Shown here: positions 32,430-41,688 of the stretch, piece by piece | How positions within the stretch are numbered: position 1 is the first letter of the stretch | Layout: each line of letters begins with the position of its first letter | NCBI GenBank assembly: GCA_002293965.1 | Contig: DBEG01000024.1 | Coordinates: 1 to 43,873 of the forward strand | Origin: Actinobacteria bacterium UBA912 | GTDB lineage: Bacteria; Actinomycetota; Coriobacteriia; Anaerosomatales; UBA912 | DNA length: 43,873 nt | Direction of reading: 5' to 3' | The notes under the pieces: model-generated | The model's database searches: none | What the model was told of the DNA's origin: nothing | What the model saw: only the letters and a program-made list of their open reading frames with translations | Position numbers and translations under genes: made by a program

Positions 32430-34919
32430 ATGAAGATCCTAGTTGTCGATGACGATTCCCCCAGCCGGATACTGATTGCCACTATCTTGGAATCAGCCGG
32501 CTATCAGACGGTCTCGGCCAAGGACGGCATTGAGGCGCTCGCCATAGCCCGTTCAGACTCCGTCGATGTTGTCATCACCGACATCTTGATGCCCAGGATG
32601 GATGGATTTCGCTTGACTCAGGAGTGGAAGCGCGATCCTGCGCTCTCGATGATTCCGGTTATTTTCACAACGGCATCGTACTTGGATCCTGCCGATGAAC
32701 GATTGGCCGTCCAAATGGGAGCGGATGCATTCATCGCAAAGCCCCTGGATCCAGAGAATCTGCTGAAGTTGGTCGAAGCAGTGATTTCTGAGGCTCAGGC
32801 TGGCCGGATTAGCGAGCCACTCCAGAGAGAAGATTCCGAGACGCTGAAAGCTTACACTGAACGCATCGTTCAGAAACTCGAACACAAGCAGATAGAGCTT
32901 GAACGATCCAATGCCGTCCTTGAAACCGCTATGCTCGAGCTTAGCGAGCAGATCGACGCCAAACAGCACCTGATTGACCGCTTGCATTCAGAGGTCCGCT
33001 TGAGCGAGGACAGGGCCATCGAGCTTCAGCGGGTCTTGGATCTCAAAGACACCATCTTAGATAACGCCGAGATCTTCATCTGTGCAACAGATGCACAGGG
33101 TCGCATAATCTTGTTCAGCCCAGGGGCGGAGCGACTTTCGGATTATCTGTCGAAGGAACTCATCGGCAAGGATTTTATCGATATCTTCGTTCCCGATGAG
33201 AGACAAGTGAACTCCAGAACCTTCGAGATGGCATTGTTTGTCTCTGGAAAGCCCGCACGCGTCAACAGCAGATGGCGCATGCGTTCGGGCGAGATTAGGG
33301 TGCTGGAAACCTCAGTTGCTCCCATGCTCGACGAGGAAGGCGCGGTCAAGGGAATCATCCGCTTCGGAGTCGACATCACCGACAAGAACCAGATGTTGGC
33401 AGCCGAGAGGATCATGGGGGTCATCGATCTTTCGATACTGTCCAACCTTCCGGCTCCCGAGATGCTCCGAATAGCCTGCATTCAGGCAGTGTCGGAGCTG
33501 GACTTGGCTAGTACCTATGTCTTTGCAATCGAAGACGGCTCCGCCAACATCGTTGCAGCCGCTGGAAATAAGGGGGCTCGTGATTTCGAGAGAGAGATGG
33601 CAGCGCATCTCGCACATCAGTCAGATATGTCTTCGGCGACCTGGGTCACCTTTTCACCTGACGGCATCGTTGAGATCGACCCGGACGGTGACGCATCGTT
33701 GTCTCCTGAAGCCAGGGTTGTGATGATCGCCCCTATAGTGATCGACCAGCACCTGAAGGGCGCCCTAGTGACATGCGCGATCCGGGGCGGAAGCTTCAGC
33801 CCTGTCGTTACCCAGGGTATCCAGATGGTCGCAGAGCGACTAGGGGTTGCACTGGCTTATACCGAGATTCGGGAGATGCTGCTGCTCCAGGGCTCGGCCT
33901 TGAATGCAACGGCCAGCGGTATCGTCATCACGGATTCTCAAGGGACTGTAACCTGGGCCAACGCTGCTTTCGAAGAGATGTCAGGATTTGACATCGCAGA
34001 TGCAGTAGGGGTCAACATATTCGCTGGCGGGAGAGGGTACTCTGAACCGGCGTTTCGAGACCCATGGGAGTTGGTGCGAAAAGGTCGGAAATGGCAAGGA
34101 GAGGTGTTAAATCGCACCCGCGAAGGAAGAGAGTATCCAGAGAGTGTGACTATCTCGCCAGTGCTTGACGAGTCGGGCACCGCATCACATGTAGTCATAG
34201 TAAAGGGCGATATCAGCGAGGCCCGGCGCTTTGAGCGTCTCAAGAGCGACTTTACGGCAATGATCTCACATGAATTGCGCACCCCACTCACAAAGATATC
34301 TGGCTATGTCGATCTGCTGGATCGCTGGGATGAACTTGATGCAAGCTCTCGGGCAAAGTCGATCGCTGCCCTGAAGCAGAATTCGTCCGAGATGCAGGCA
34401 CTTGTGGACAAGCTGCTTTCGGCAGTACATCGCCGCGTAGACCAAGAGAAGATCCGAGTTCGGAACATCGATCTTGTCCGATTGGTCCGCGAGGTTTCGA
34501 CGCGTCACTTTGAGGACTCGACACATAGCCTGAAGTTGTCACTTCCTGTATTTCCATCGCGCATCGACATCGATCCGGATCAGATCGAGACCGTACTGTT
34601 GAATCTTCTCGAAAACGCCGTGAAGTACTCTCCCGCCGGCAGCGAGGTCGAGGTCTCGCTGAGTCAAGACGGCGAATGGGCTGTCATCGCGGTCTCTGAT
34701 GAAGGGCTGGGTATACCATCCAACGATTTCGAATCGATGTTCGATTCCTTCGTGCAAGGGGATATGTCATCCACTCGCGAAGTCGGAGGCTTGGGTCTAG
34801 GTCTCTTCATAGCCCGAGAGCTAACCGCGGCGCACGGCGGGAGAATCAAGGCCATTCGCAATCCAGGCAAGGGGTCGACCTTCGAGATCTACCTGCCTAT
34901 TGTTCGCAAAGACACTTAG
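32430..34919 (+). CDS. Soluble hybrid histidine kinase (REC-PAS-GAF-PAS-HisKA-HATPase)
   Basis: An 829-residue sensor kinase with no membrane helix. A receiver domain at residues 1-120 has phosphoacceptor Asp51 and Lys104. A coiled coil (about 130-205) leads to a PAS domain (205-320), a GAF-like domain (330-480) and a second PAS domain (485-600). HisKA has His614 in MISHELRTPLTKISGY, and the ATPase has N725/N729, DEGLG at 757-761 and GGLGLGL at 786-792. The signal is unknown; cytosolic ligands or redox fit PAS/GAF. There is no DNA-binding regulator next to it. It ends 12 bases before the convergent protease gene. Confidence 0.93.
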   Translation: MKILVVDDDSPSRILIATILESAGYQTVSAKDGIEALAIARSDSVDVVITDILMPRMDGFRLTQEWKRDPALSMIPVIFTTASYLDPADERLAVQMGADAFIAKPLDPENLLKLVEAVISEAQAGRISEPLQREDSETLKAYTERIVQKLEHKQIELERSNAVLETAMLELSEQIDAKQHLIDRLHSEVRLSEDRAIELQRVLDLKDTILDNAEIFICATDAQGRIILFSPGAERLSDYLSKELIGKDFIDIFVPDERQVNSRTFEMALFVSGKPARVNSRWRMRSGEIRVLETSVAPMLDEEGAVKGIIRFGVDITDKNQMLAAERIMGVIDLSILSNLPAPEMLRIACIQAVSELDLASTYVFAIEDGSANIVAAAGNKGARDFEREMAAHLAHQSDMSSATWVTFSPDGIVEIDPDGDASLSPEARVVMIAPIVIDQHLKGALVTCAIRGGSFSPVVTQGIQMVAERLGVALAYTEIREMLLLQGSALNATASGIVITDSQGTVTWANAAFEEMSGFDIADAVGVNIFAGGRGYSEPAFRDPWELVRKGRKWQGEVLNRTREGREYPESVTISPVLDESGTASHVVIVKGDISEARRFERLKSDFTAMISHELRTPLTKISGYVDLLDRWDELDASSRAKSIAALKQNSSEMQALVDKLLSAVHRRVDQEKIRVRNIDLVRLVREVSTRHFEDSTHSLKLSLPVFPSRIDIDPDQIETVLLNLLENAVKYSPAGSEVEVSLSQDGEWAVIAVSDEGLGIPSNDFESMFDSFVQGDMSSTREVGGLGLGLFIARELTAAHGGRIKAIRNPGKGSTFEIYLPIVRKDT

Positions 34920-34931
34920 GCTTCGATACGC

Positions 34932-37472
34932 TCACCTCTTTGAAAGAGTCTGTCGAACGTCGAGCTCGAGCGAGTAGCTGAAGGCCCCTGGTCCTCCGAA
35001 GAAACTGACATTCATCGGCGTGGGCGGCCTCCCCGTCAACCAGGCAGACAGGGGGACAGTGAGTCCGTCGGCTAAGAGTATCGGAGTGCGCCTTGCGCCC
35101 ATGAAAGGTCCAGCGGCTAGTGCGTCTGGAAATGCTCGACCGGTGCTAAAGCCTAAAGCGTCTTGCCGAAAGGCCGGCTGTGCGCCGGCAAGTCCATGCG
35201 CAGCGATTATGCGCGAGGTGTGGTATCTATCGGTCCCCGCAAGGCGGAAAGATCCGGTGAGTCGGAGTTCCACATCTCGGGAGATGGCTCCAGTGCCGCC
35301 CAGGACGAGGGTGCGCGTGGGGCTTAGGGTCGAAAGGATAGATGCCGTAGCAGCAGGCAGGCTCGCGCGTCGGGTCAAGAGTATAGGGGAGCGTGTGGCT
35401 GCCGCTAGGGCGGAGCCAGATAGTGCGTCTGGGTGGGTCTCTCCGGAGGCGAGGATGACCTGTAATTGTGGTTGACCTGAGTTATACGCAGCCACTCGCG
35501 CAGCCACCCGCGCGGCGGTTTCATAACGATCGACGCCGTGCAAACGGGTCACCGTTCTGGTTCCGGGTAGACTGCGCACCGCATCTGCGACGGCGGGGGA
35601 GACCGCTCCCGATCCCCCCAGGATATAGACAGCGGAGGGATTGAGGCGCAGGATCTCGTCTCTGACTTCGAGAGAAAGTCGGTTGGAACGAGTGAGCAGA
35701 AGCGGACCATCCGCTACTGCAGCGAGGACGCCTCCCGACAGCCCATCAGGCCAGTTCTCACCTGAAGCGATGACTATCGCCGAAGCGGTCGTCGGGTGAG
35801 ACGCACGGCTAATAGCGAGTGCAGTCCTGAACCGATCTCTGCCTTCATATCGCGCTGCGCTGACTGCGGGCGATCCTGAAGTCACTGTCACGGTCGCGGT
35901 GGTCGGAGCCGCCGCTCCCCAGCGGTCCGAAGCGTACGAGCGAACCCAGACAGTGTGGGTGCCGTCTGAGGGAAGGACGAGACGGCCCTCTCGGCTAGTG
36001 GTCTGGTAGGTCGAGCCACCCTCGTAGCCGAAGCGATAGAATACCCCGCGGCCTTCGGCGGCACTCCATGTGAGGCGGACCTGCCTACCAGAGACAGGGG
36101 CTACCGCCATCGTAACGGGGTCTTGGACGTCGATTGTCTCGCGCATCGCGGTGTATATCCGGTATGCATCGAATCTTCCATACCCTGTCTCTGGATCTTG
36201 GCCAGGGTTCGGCCCGTACGTTGCGACTGCGTTGGACGTGATCAGAGAGTACATCTGTGTTGCCGAGAGCCCCGGGACCAAAGACCATAAGTAGGCCACT
36301 GCTCCGGAAACCAGCGGAGTTGCAAATGAGGTTCCTAGTGCAGTCCGGTTCCCTCCGCTTGGCAGGCTCACCCAGACGGCTTCTCCCGGCGCCACGACGT
36401 CTACCTCTGGCCCAAAGCTGGAAAATCCGGAGCGAGTGCCGATCATCGGATTGATGGATCCAACTGCAAGGACCCCGTTGGCTGCGGCGGGATAAAAGAC
36501 GGCATGGCTGTCTGGAGCCGTGTAGTTGCCGCTAGCAGCGATTACCAGCGTTCCCCGGGCGGTACAGTAGTCGATAGCGTGCTGCCACATCTCTCGAATC
36601 TCAAGGTCCGGAGGTGCGGTCGCCATGCGACTATCCTGAATCGTGGCTGGGTGTCCGAAGGAGGCGTTGATGATTCGGGCACCCCGATCACTGGCTGCCA
36701 TCATCGCCGCCATCAGGTCGGATGCCTTGCCCTGGTCTTGTGCGTTGAGGGCTTTGTACACAAGGATCCTACTATCCAAGTCATGCAGGACTCCTGCAAC
36801 ATTGAATCCATTGTTCGTGTTTGCGGAGATCACGCTGGCCACAGCTGTGCCATGAGAGTTCCGTGAATCATCCGTCGTATCCGAGGTTCCGGTAATGTAG
36901 TTGTGTACGGCAACGTAGCGGCCAGCATCTTCGAGCAAGCAGGGTGAGACTCCGGTATCCACGACTGCCATGGTCGCTCCCTCGCGGAATCGGTTGAGGG
37001 AGAATGGTAGCTCCGGATTTCGCGTGGCGCTCCAGACTCGTTCCATTCCGATCGCGTGTTGGAAGAGATTCGTAGGACCGAGGTAGTGTCGTTGAGCGAG
37101 ATAGCGAGGGTCGTTCGGCATGGAGGATAGCGTCTGTACGTATCGGTCCCGTGCCACTTCGAGAACTGCTGGGTTGTCGCGAACGGCCTCCATTACCTCT
37201 TTGGGCCTGGCGTCAGGTGGTAGCTCGACAGTGGCCAGCCGGGTGTTGAGGACCTCAACTGATGCGGAGGGAATGCCGTCTTCGGCGAGTGCCTGGAAGT
37301 CCTGTAGGGACATGTGGTCATCGGCGTAGATTACGATGATGCCGGGTGGCTCCTGCACCGCAGAAGCGGACAGACCAATCGAGGGAGCAGCGTTGATCGC
37401 CCCGAAGCACAGCGCAAGGCATAGTCCCGCAGCGATTGTTCTGCGAAGGTAATGGGTGGATTGCACGGACAC
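34932..37472 (-). CDS. Secreted subtilisin-like protease with CWB2 cell-wall repeats
   Basis: An 846-residue secreted S8 peptidase. A signal peptide covers about residues 1-30. An I9-like propeptide follows (about 43-115). In the catalytic domain Asp172 is in AVVDTGVSP, His207 in NSHGTAVASV, oxyanion Asn316 in AASGNYTAP, and Ser382 in GTSFATPLVSG, so the triad is intact. A fibronectin-III-like domain is at about 450-532. Three CWB2 (cell wall binding repeat 2) units fill residues 540-846, each with RYxT/ALA-type and GGxGAVS-type segments. CWB2 units anchor proteins non-covalently to wall polymers. GTG 37472 or 37466 may start; AGGAAGG lies nearby. It may process surface proteins; substrate unknown. 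Confidence 0.93.
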   Translation of the reverse strand: MSVQSTHYLRRTIAAGLCLALCFGAINAAPSIGLSASAVQEPPGIIVIYADDHMSLQDFQALAEDGIPSASVEVLNTRLATVELPPDARPKEVMEAVRDNPAVLEVARDRYVQTLSSMPNDPRYLAQRHYLGPTNLFQHAIGMERVWSATRNPELPFSLNRFREGATMAVVDTGVSPCLLEDAGRYVAVHNYITGTSDTTDDSRNSHGTAVASVISANTNNGFNVAGVLHDLDSRILVYKALNAQDQGKASDLMAAMMAASDRGARIINASFGHPATIQDSRMATAPPDLEIREMWQHAIDYCTARGTLVIAASGNYTAPDSHAVFYPAAANGVLAVGSINPMIGTRSGFSSFGPEVDVVAPGEAVWVSLPSGGNRTALGTSFATPLVSGAVAYLWSLVPGLSATQMYSLITSNAVATYGPNPGQDPETGYGRFDAYRIYTAMRETIDVQDPVTMAVAPVSGRQVRLTWSAAEGRGVFYRFGYEGGSTYQTTSREGRLVLPSDGTHTVWVRSYASDRWGAAAPTTATVTVTSGSPAVSAARYEGRDRFRTALAISRASHPTTASAIVIASGENWPDGLSGGVLAAVADGPLLLTRSNRLSLEVRDEILRLNPSAVYILGGSGAVSPAVADAVRSLPGTRTVTRLHGVDRYETAARVAARVAAYNSGQPQLQVILASGETHPDALSGSALAAATRSPILLTRRASLPAATASILSTLSPTRTLVLGGTGAISRDVELRLTGSFRLAGTDRYHTSRIIAAHGLAGAQPAFRQDALGFSTGRAFPDALAAGPFMGARRTPILLADGLTVPLSAWLTGRPPTPMNVSFFGGPGAFSYSLELDVRQTLSKR

Positions 37473-37509
37473 GGCCTTCCTGACGCAGATTCTTGGTGGT
37501 CGGCTTTAG

Positions 37510-37538
37510 ATGATATCCCGCGGCGTCGCAAATGCCTA
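37510..37538 (-). promoter_or_regulatory. Possible promoter of the secreted protease gene
   Basis: On the reverse strand TATCAT (37510-37515) is preceded at a 17-base spacer by TAGGCA (37533-37538), 38 bases before the GTG. The -35 is a weak match. It abuts the divergent pyrR promoter. Confidence 0.3.
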
Positions 37539-37567
37539 TTGGCAATCAAGTGCTTCGCTGTTATGGT
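37539..37567 (+). promoter_or_regulatory. Predicted pyr operon promoter
   Basis: TTGGCA (37539-37544) and TATGGT (37562-37567) are separated by exactly 17 bases. Transcription from here would begin just before the PyrR-binding loop and give a leader of about 115 bases. Confidence 0.55.
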
Positions 37568-37577
37568 TATCGAAAGA

Positions 37578-37609
37578 CCTTTAAGTTCGGTCCCGTGAGG
37601 CCGGCAAGG
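37578..37609 (+). promoter_or_regulatory. PyrR RNA-binding loop
   Basis: CCTT (37578-37581) pairs with AAGG (37606-37609), and CGG (37588-37590) with CCG (37601-37603), enclosing the loop TCCCGTGAGG. The loop matches the known PyrR-binding consensus (UCCxGxGAGG) seen in Gram-positive pyr leaders, including the flanking UUUAA. PyrR with UMP or UTP binds here. It would hold the CCGGCAAG segment away from the downstream alternative pairing. Confidence 0.85.
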
Positions 37610-37655
37610 GAAGAATAGCGGTGGATCGACCCGATGGGTTGACCTTGGACTATGA

Positions 37656-37688
37656 GCCTTCTTGCCGGTCGAGCAAGGAGGCGTTTTT
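37656..37688 (+). terminator. Terminator-like hairpin sequestering the pyrR ribosome site
   Basis: GCCTTCTTGC (37656-37665) pairs with GCAAGGAGGC (37673-37682) with one G-U pair, then G and five T (37684-37688) run to the ATG at 37689. The 3' arm contains the AAGGAGG site of pyrR. CTTGCCGG (37661-37668) is exactly complementary to CCGGCAAG (37601-37608), so a competing duplex would free the ribosome site. Confidence 0.8.
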
Positions 37689-38243
37689 ATGAAGTATGTG
37701 ACCAAGGCAGTGGTCCTCGACTCCGAATCAATCGACCGTTCCCTTACGCGCATTGCACACGAGATCCTCGAATCGACCAAGGGTGCAAGCACCATCGGTG
37801 TGGTGGGGATACTGACGCGCGGGGCGAGGCTGGCGTCCAGGTTGACGGAGCGCATCGAGCAGATCGAGGGAGTCAAGGTGCCCACAGGTTCCCTGGACAT
37901 CTCCTTCTACCGCGACGATGTGGGCGTGCGCCTCAACCCCGAGGTCCACCGCACAGAGATTCCATTCCAGGTCCAGGATCGTGACATCATCCTCGTCGAC
38001 GATGTGCTGTTCACCGGCAGGACGATCCGGGCTGCCATGGACGCAATCATGGACTACGGACGCCCGAAAACCATCAGGCTCGCCGTGTTGGTGGACCGTG
38101 GTCACAGGGAGCTGCCCATTCGGGCGGATTTCGTCGGCAAGAACGTCCCATCCAGTAGCCTCGAGCAGGTGAAGGTGTTCCTCGAAGAGGTCGATGGACG
38201 TGATGCCGTGGAGATTCTCGGACTCGCCGAAGGAGGGCAGTGA
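37689..38243 (+). CDS. pyrR: Bifunctional pyr operon regulator / uracil phosphoribosyltransferase PyrR
   Basis: A 184-residue protein of the PRT fold. The PRPP-binding signature ILVDDVLFTGRTIRAAMDAI is present, as is RGARLASRL near residue 46. PyrR binds the leader RNA loop when UMP or UTP is plentiful and lowers pyr expression; it also has weak uracil phosphoribosyltransferase activity. The ATG has AAGGAGG seven bases upstream (37675-37681), itself inside the leader hairpin. A TTG at 37662 in frame is not used, since it would lie in that hairpin. pyrB begins two bases after the stop. Confidence 0.96.
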   Translation: MKYVTKAVVLDSESIDRSLTRIAHEILESTKGASTIGVVGILTRGARLASRLTERIEQIEGVKVPTGSLDISFYRDDVGVRLNPEVHRTEIPFQVQDRDIILVDDVLFTGRTIRAAMDAIMDYGRPKTIRLAVLVDRGHRELPIRADFVGKNVPSSSLEQVKVFLEEVDGRDAVEILGLAEGGQ

Positions 38244-38244
38244 G

Positions 38245-39180
38245 TTGCTAAGCTGCAAGCACATCACGACGGTCCAGGATATGACTGCCGAGGATATCGC
38301 AAAGATCCTCGATACAGCCGAGTCATTCATCGAGGTGTCCGAGCGCACGATCAAGAAGTTACCTACGCTTCGGGGTCGCACGATTATCAATCTGTTCCTC
38401 GAGCCTTCTACTCGAACGCGAACCAGTTTCGAGATCGCAGCGAAACGCTTGAGCGCGGATGCGATCAACATGACAGGCTCTGCGAGTGCGACCGTCAAAG
38501 GTGAGTCGCTACGCGACACAGCCAAGACCCTCTCGGCGATGGCGTGTGACCTTGTGGTCGTGAGGCACGCGTACGCAGGGGCAGCCCAGATACTTGCGGA
38601 GTGCATGGATTCGCACGTGGTCAACGGCGGAGACGGCAAGCATCAGCATCCGACCCAGGCGCTGCTCGACCTGTTCACGATGCGCACCCATCTTGGGCGG
38701 CTTGCGGGGCTGAAGGTCGGAATCATCGGGGATATCGCACACTCGCGGGTCGCAGGCTCACTCATACCCGCGCTCAGGCTGATGGGAGCGTCAGTGGTGG
38801 TCGTTGCGCCGCCGACGCTGATGCCATCCCGCCCCGATGTGCTCGGCGCAGAGGTCTCGTACTCCCTGGATGAAGTCCTGCCCGACCTTGATGTGGCGTA
38901 CATGTTGCGAATCCAAAGCGAGCGCAGCGATCGGATGCCATTCCCGAGCTTGCGTGAGTACGCCAGATTCTACGGGCTGAACTCCGCACGGCTTGCGTCG
39001 ATGAAACCTGAGGCCATTGTGATGCATCCCGGGCCAATCAACCGAGGTGTCGAGATATCCTCGGCGGTGGCGGATTCACCGCGAGCTGTGATCCTCGATC
39101 AGGTCACTGCCGGTGTGGCGGTCCGAATGGCGGTCATGTATCTGCTGCTTGGAGGTGTAGATGTTGAATCTGCTTCTTAA
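38245..39180 (+). CDS. pyrB: Aspartate carbamoyltransferase catalytic subunit
   Basis: A 311-residue enzyme making carbamoyl-L-aspartate from carbamoyl phosphate and aspartate. The carbamoyl-phosphate site STRTRTSFEIAAKRL is near residue 52, and HPTQALLDLFTM, GDIAHSRVAGS and MHPGPINRGVEI are typical. The TTG at 38245 was chosen, since AAGGAGG lies eight bases before it and the family starts about here; a frame open to 38194 lies inside pyrR. No pyrI regulatory subunit is seen. It overlaps pyrC by 20 bases. Confidence 0.96.
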   Translation: MLSCKHITTVQDMTAEDIAKILDTAESFIEVSERTIKKLPTLRGRTIINLFLEPSTRTRTSFEIAAKRLSADAINMTGSASATVKGESLRDTAKTLSAMACDLVVVRHAYAGAAQILAECMDSHVVNGGDGKHQHPTQALLDLFTMRTHLGRLAGLKVGIIGDIAHSRVAGSLIPALRLMGASVVVVAPPTLMPSRPDVLGAEVSYSLDEVLPDLDVAYMLRIQSERSDRMPFPSLREYARFYGLNSARLASMKPEAIVMHPGPINRGVEISSAVADSPRAVILDQVTAGVAVRMAVMYLLLGGVDVESAS

Positions 39181-40459
39181 AGGTGGACGTGTGGTAGACC
39201 CTCAGGTCGAGCTCGATCAGGTCGCCGACGTGCTCATCAAGGATGGCCTCATCGCCGAAGTCGGCGTGGATCTCGACACCGCAGGGTGCGAGGTGCTCGA
39301 CTGCACGGGCCGCGTGGTGGTGCCCGGACTGGTTGACCTACACGTGCATCTGCGTGAGCCCGGCCGAGAAGACCTCGAGACGATCCGCACCGGTGCCCGC
39401 GCGGCCGCCCGCGGCGGGTTCTCGGCGGTCTGCGCGATGCCCAACACCGTCTCGCCGATCGATTCCGGGGCCAAGGTCCGCTTCATCGTGGAGCGCGCAG
39501 CCGCTGATGCGATCGTGCGGGTCCATCCGATCGGGGCGTGCACTACCGGCCAGAAGGGGGAGTCGCTCGCCGAGATCGGCGACATGCTTGCGGAAGGCGC
39601 TGTGGCTTTCAGCGATGACGGCCGAGGAGTGCAGAGCGCGGGGATGACTCGCCGGGTCATGGATTACGCGAAGGCTTTCGAGACGACTATCATCTCGCAC
39701 TGCGAAGACGAGTCCCTGGCTGCCTCCGGCGTCGTCAACGAGGGTGCGGTCTCCACCTCGATGGGACTCGCAGGTCAGCCCGCGATCGCCGAGGAGGTCA
39801 TCGTCGCTCGCGACATCATGCTCGCCGAGCTCACCGGCTGCCGGCTACATCTTGCGCATCTTTCCTCGGCAGGTAGCGCTGAGCTGGTCAGGCAGGCCAA
39901 GGCTCGCGGTATCCGTGTGAGCGCCGAGGTCACACCGCACCACCTGTTCCTCGACGAGAACGCATTTGCGGGTCGCTACGATACCTACCTGAAGATGAAT
40001 CCGCCGCTACGCACTGCCAACGACCGAGAAGCGCTGGTGGCCGCGTTGCTGGATGGGACGATCGATTGCGTGGCCACCGACCATGCGCCGCACGGCCTGC
40101 ACGAGAAGGAGCGCGAGTTTGAGCTCGCACCTTTCGGGATCACAGGTCTTGAGACCGCGGTGCCTCTTGTGGTGACCAACCTCGTGGCCACGGAGAAGAT
40201 GTCGTGGAGTCAGTTTGCACGCGCACTTGCCATCGCACCTCGGGCAGCGCTGGGCCTCGTGGAAGTCAAGATGGCCTCCGGCTCGGATGCGGACATCACC
40301 ATCATCGATCCTGAGGCTGAAGTCAAGGTCGAGGCTGATAGGTTCGAGAGCAAGTCAGTCAACTCACCGTTCGTCGGCCTGACCCTGAAGGGGCGGGCCA
40401 CCGAAGTCATCGTCGGCGGAAGATTCGCATTGCGGTCTGGAGAGGTGGTCAGCTTATGA
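39161..40459 (+). CDS. pyrC: Dihydroorotase
   Basis: A 432-residue zinc amidohydrolase converting carbamoyl aspartate to dihydroorotate. Metal ligands are in DLHVHLREPG (His61, His63), HCEDE and LHLAHLSS, and the catalytic Asp is in CVATDHAPH. The length and REPG motif place it in the class I (bacterial/Gram-positive type) dihydroorotases. It starts with ATG following GGAGGTG inside the end of pyrB. Its stop overlaps the carA ATG (ATGA). Third positions are more GC-rich than in the upstream kinase gene. Confidence 0.96.
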   Translation: MLNLLLKGGRVVDPQVELDQVADVLIKDGLIAEVGVDLDTAGCEVLDCTGRVVVPGLVDLHVHLREPGREDLETIRTGARAAARGGFSAVCAMPNTVSPIDSGAKVRFIVERAAADAIVRVHPIGACTTGQKGESLAEIGDMLAEGAVAFSDDGRGVQSAGMTRRVMDYAKAFETTIISHCEDESLAASGVVNEGAVSTSMGLAGQPAIAEEVIVARDIMLAELTGCRLHLAHLSSAGSAELVRQAKARGIRVSAEVTPHHLFLDENAFAGRYDTYLKMNPPLRTANDREALVAALLDGTIDCVATDHAPHGLHEKEREFELAPFGITGLETAVPLVVTNLVATEKMSWSQFARALAIAPRAALGLVEVKMASGSDADITIIDPEAEVKVEADRFESKSVNSPFVGLTLKGRATEVIVGGRFALRSGEVVSL

Positions 40460-41687
40460 GTCGAGAGCAAGCTGTTTTGGCGCTGGAGGATGGCACGGTC
40501 TTCCGCGGCATCTCGTGTGGTGCACCGGGCGAGGCTTTCGGCGAGCTTGTGTTCAACACCTCGCTCACTGGCTACCAGGAGGTTCTGACAGACCCCAGCT
40601 ACGCTGGTCAGATCGTCACGATGACCTCCCCGCATATAGGCAACTACGGGGTCAACGCGGAGGACATGGAGTCGCGCGGTGTCTTCGCGAGCGGCTTTGT
40701 GGTCCGCTCGATGTGCGACATCCCGAGCAACTGGCGCGCCCAGGAAAGCCTACCCGACTTCCTGATCCGTCATGGGGTCGTTGCCCTGGAGGGCATCGAC
40801 ACCCGCAGTCTCACCAAGCGGATCCGCGAGGCCGGAGCGATGCGCTCGGTGATTTCGACGCTGGATAGCGATCCGGCGTCTCTGGTGGCAAAGGCCCAAG
40901 GGTCGCCGGGGCTTGTCGGCAGGGATCTTGTCGCCGAGGTGACGGCAGGGAAGGCCTTTGCGTGGGAAACCCATCCGGATAACATCGACCGTGAGGTTCA
41001 GCTAGAGGGTTCGCCTGTCGGGCAAAGGCGGCGAGTCGTGGCCTTCGACTCGGGCATCAAATACAACATCCTGCGTAGGCTTGAGGCCGTGGGATGCGAG
41101 GTCACGGTTGTCCCACCGGACACGTCGGCTTCCGACGTGATGGCGCTGGGCCCCGAAGGCCTGTTCTTCGCCAATGGCCCCGGTGACCCGGCCGCGGTCG
41201 ACTATCTGTACTCAACATTGCGCGAGCTGCTCGGTGAGGTGCCGATCTTCGGGATCTGTCTCGGGCACCAGATGCTCTCGTTGGCGCTGGGAGCCAAGAC
41301 CTACAAGCTCAAGTACGGGCATCGAGGGGGGAATCAACCTGTCATGGAGCTTCTGACAGGCAAGGTTGAGATCACAAGCCAGAACCACGGCTTTTGCGTC
41401 GACTTTTCTTCGATCGGACCTCTGCTCGCCGAAGACAGCGGCTGTCTGGATCACGATCCCGGGGACCTCGGTGCCTGGGTGGCCTCCGGGGTGGCACCGG
41501 TCGTTGCGTCCAAAGAGTTCGGCCGCGTGCAACTTACCCACGTCAATCTCAACGACATGACTGTGGAGGGGATCCGTCTTCTGGACTACCCGGCGTTCTC
41601 GGTGCAATACCACCCCGAATCCGCGCCCGGTCCGCATGACTCCCGCTACCTGTTCGATTCGTTCATGCAGATGATGGAAGGAGCCTG

Positions 41688-41688
<1 letters not shown>
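40456..41688 (+). CDS. carA: Carbamoyl-phosphate synthase small subunit
   Basis: A 410-residue glutaminase subunit that supplies ammonia to CarB. The N-terminal CPSase small-chain domain has VFNTSLTGYQEVLTDPSYAG. The class I amidotransferase domain has FANGPGDPA, catalytic Cys268 in GICLGHQML and QYHPESAPGPHD with the His and Glu of the triad. The ATG overlaps pyrC, and its stop overlaps the carB ATG by one base. Confidence 0.96.
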
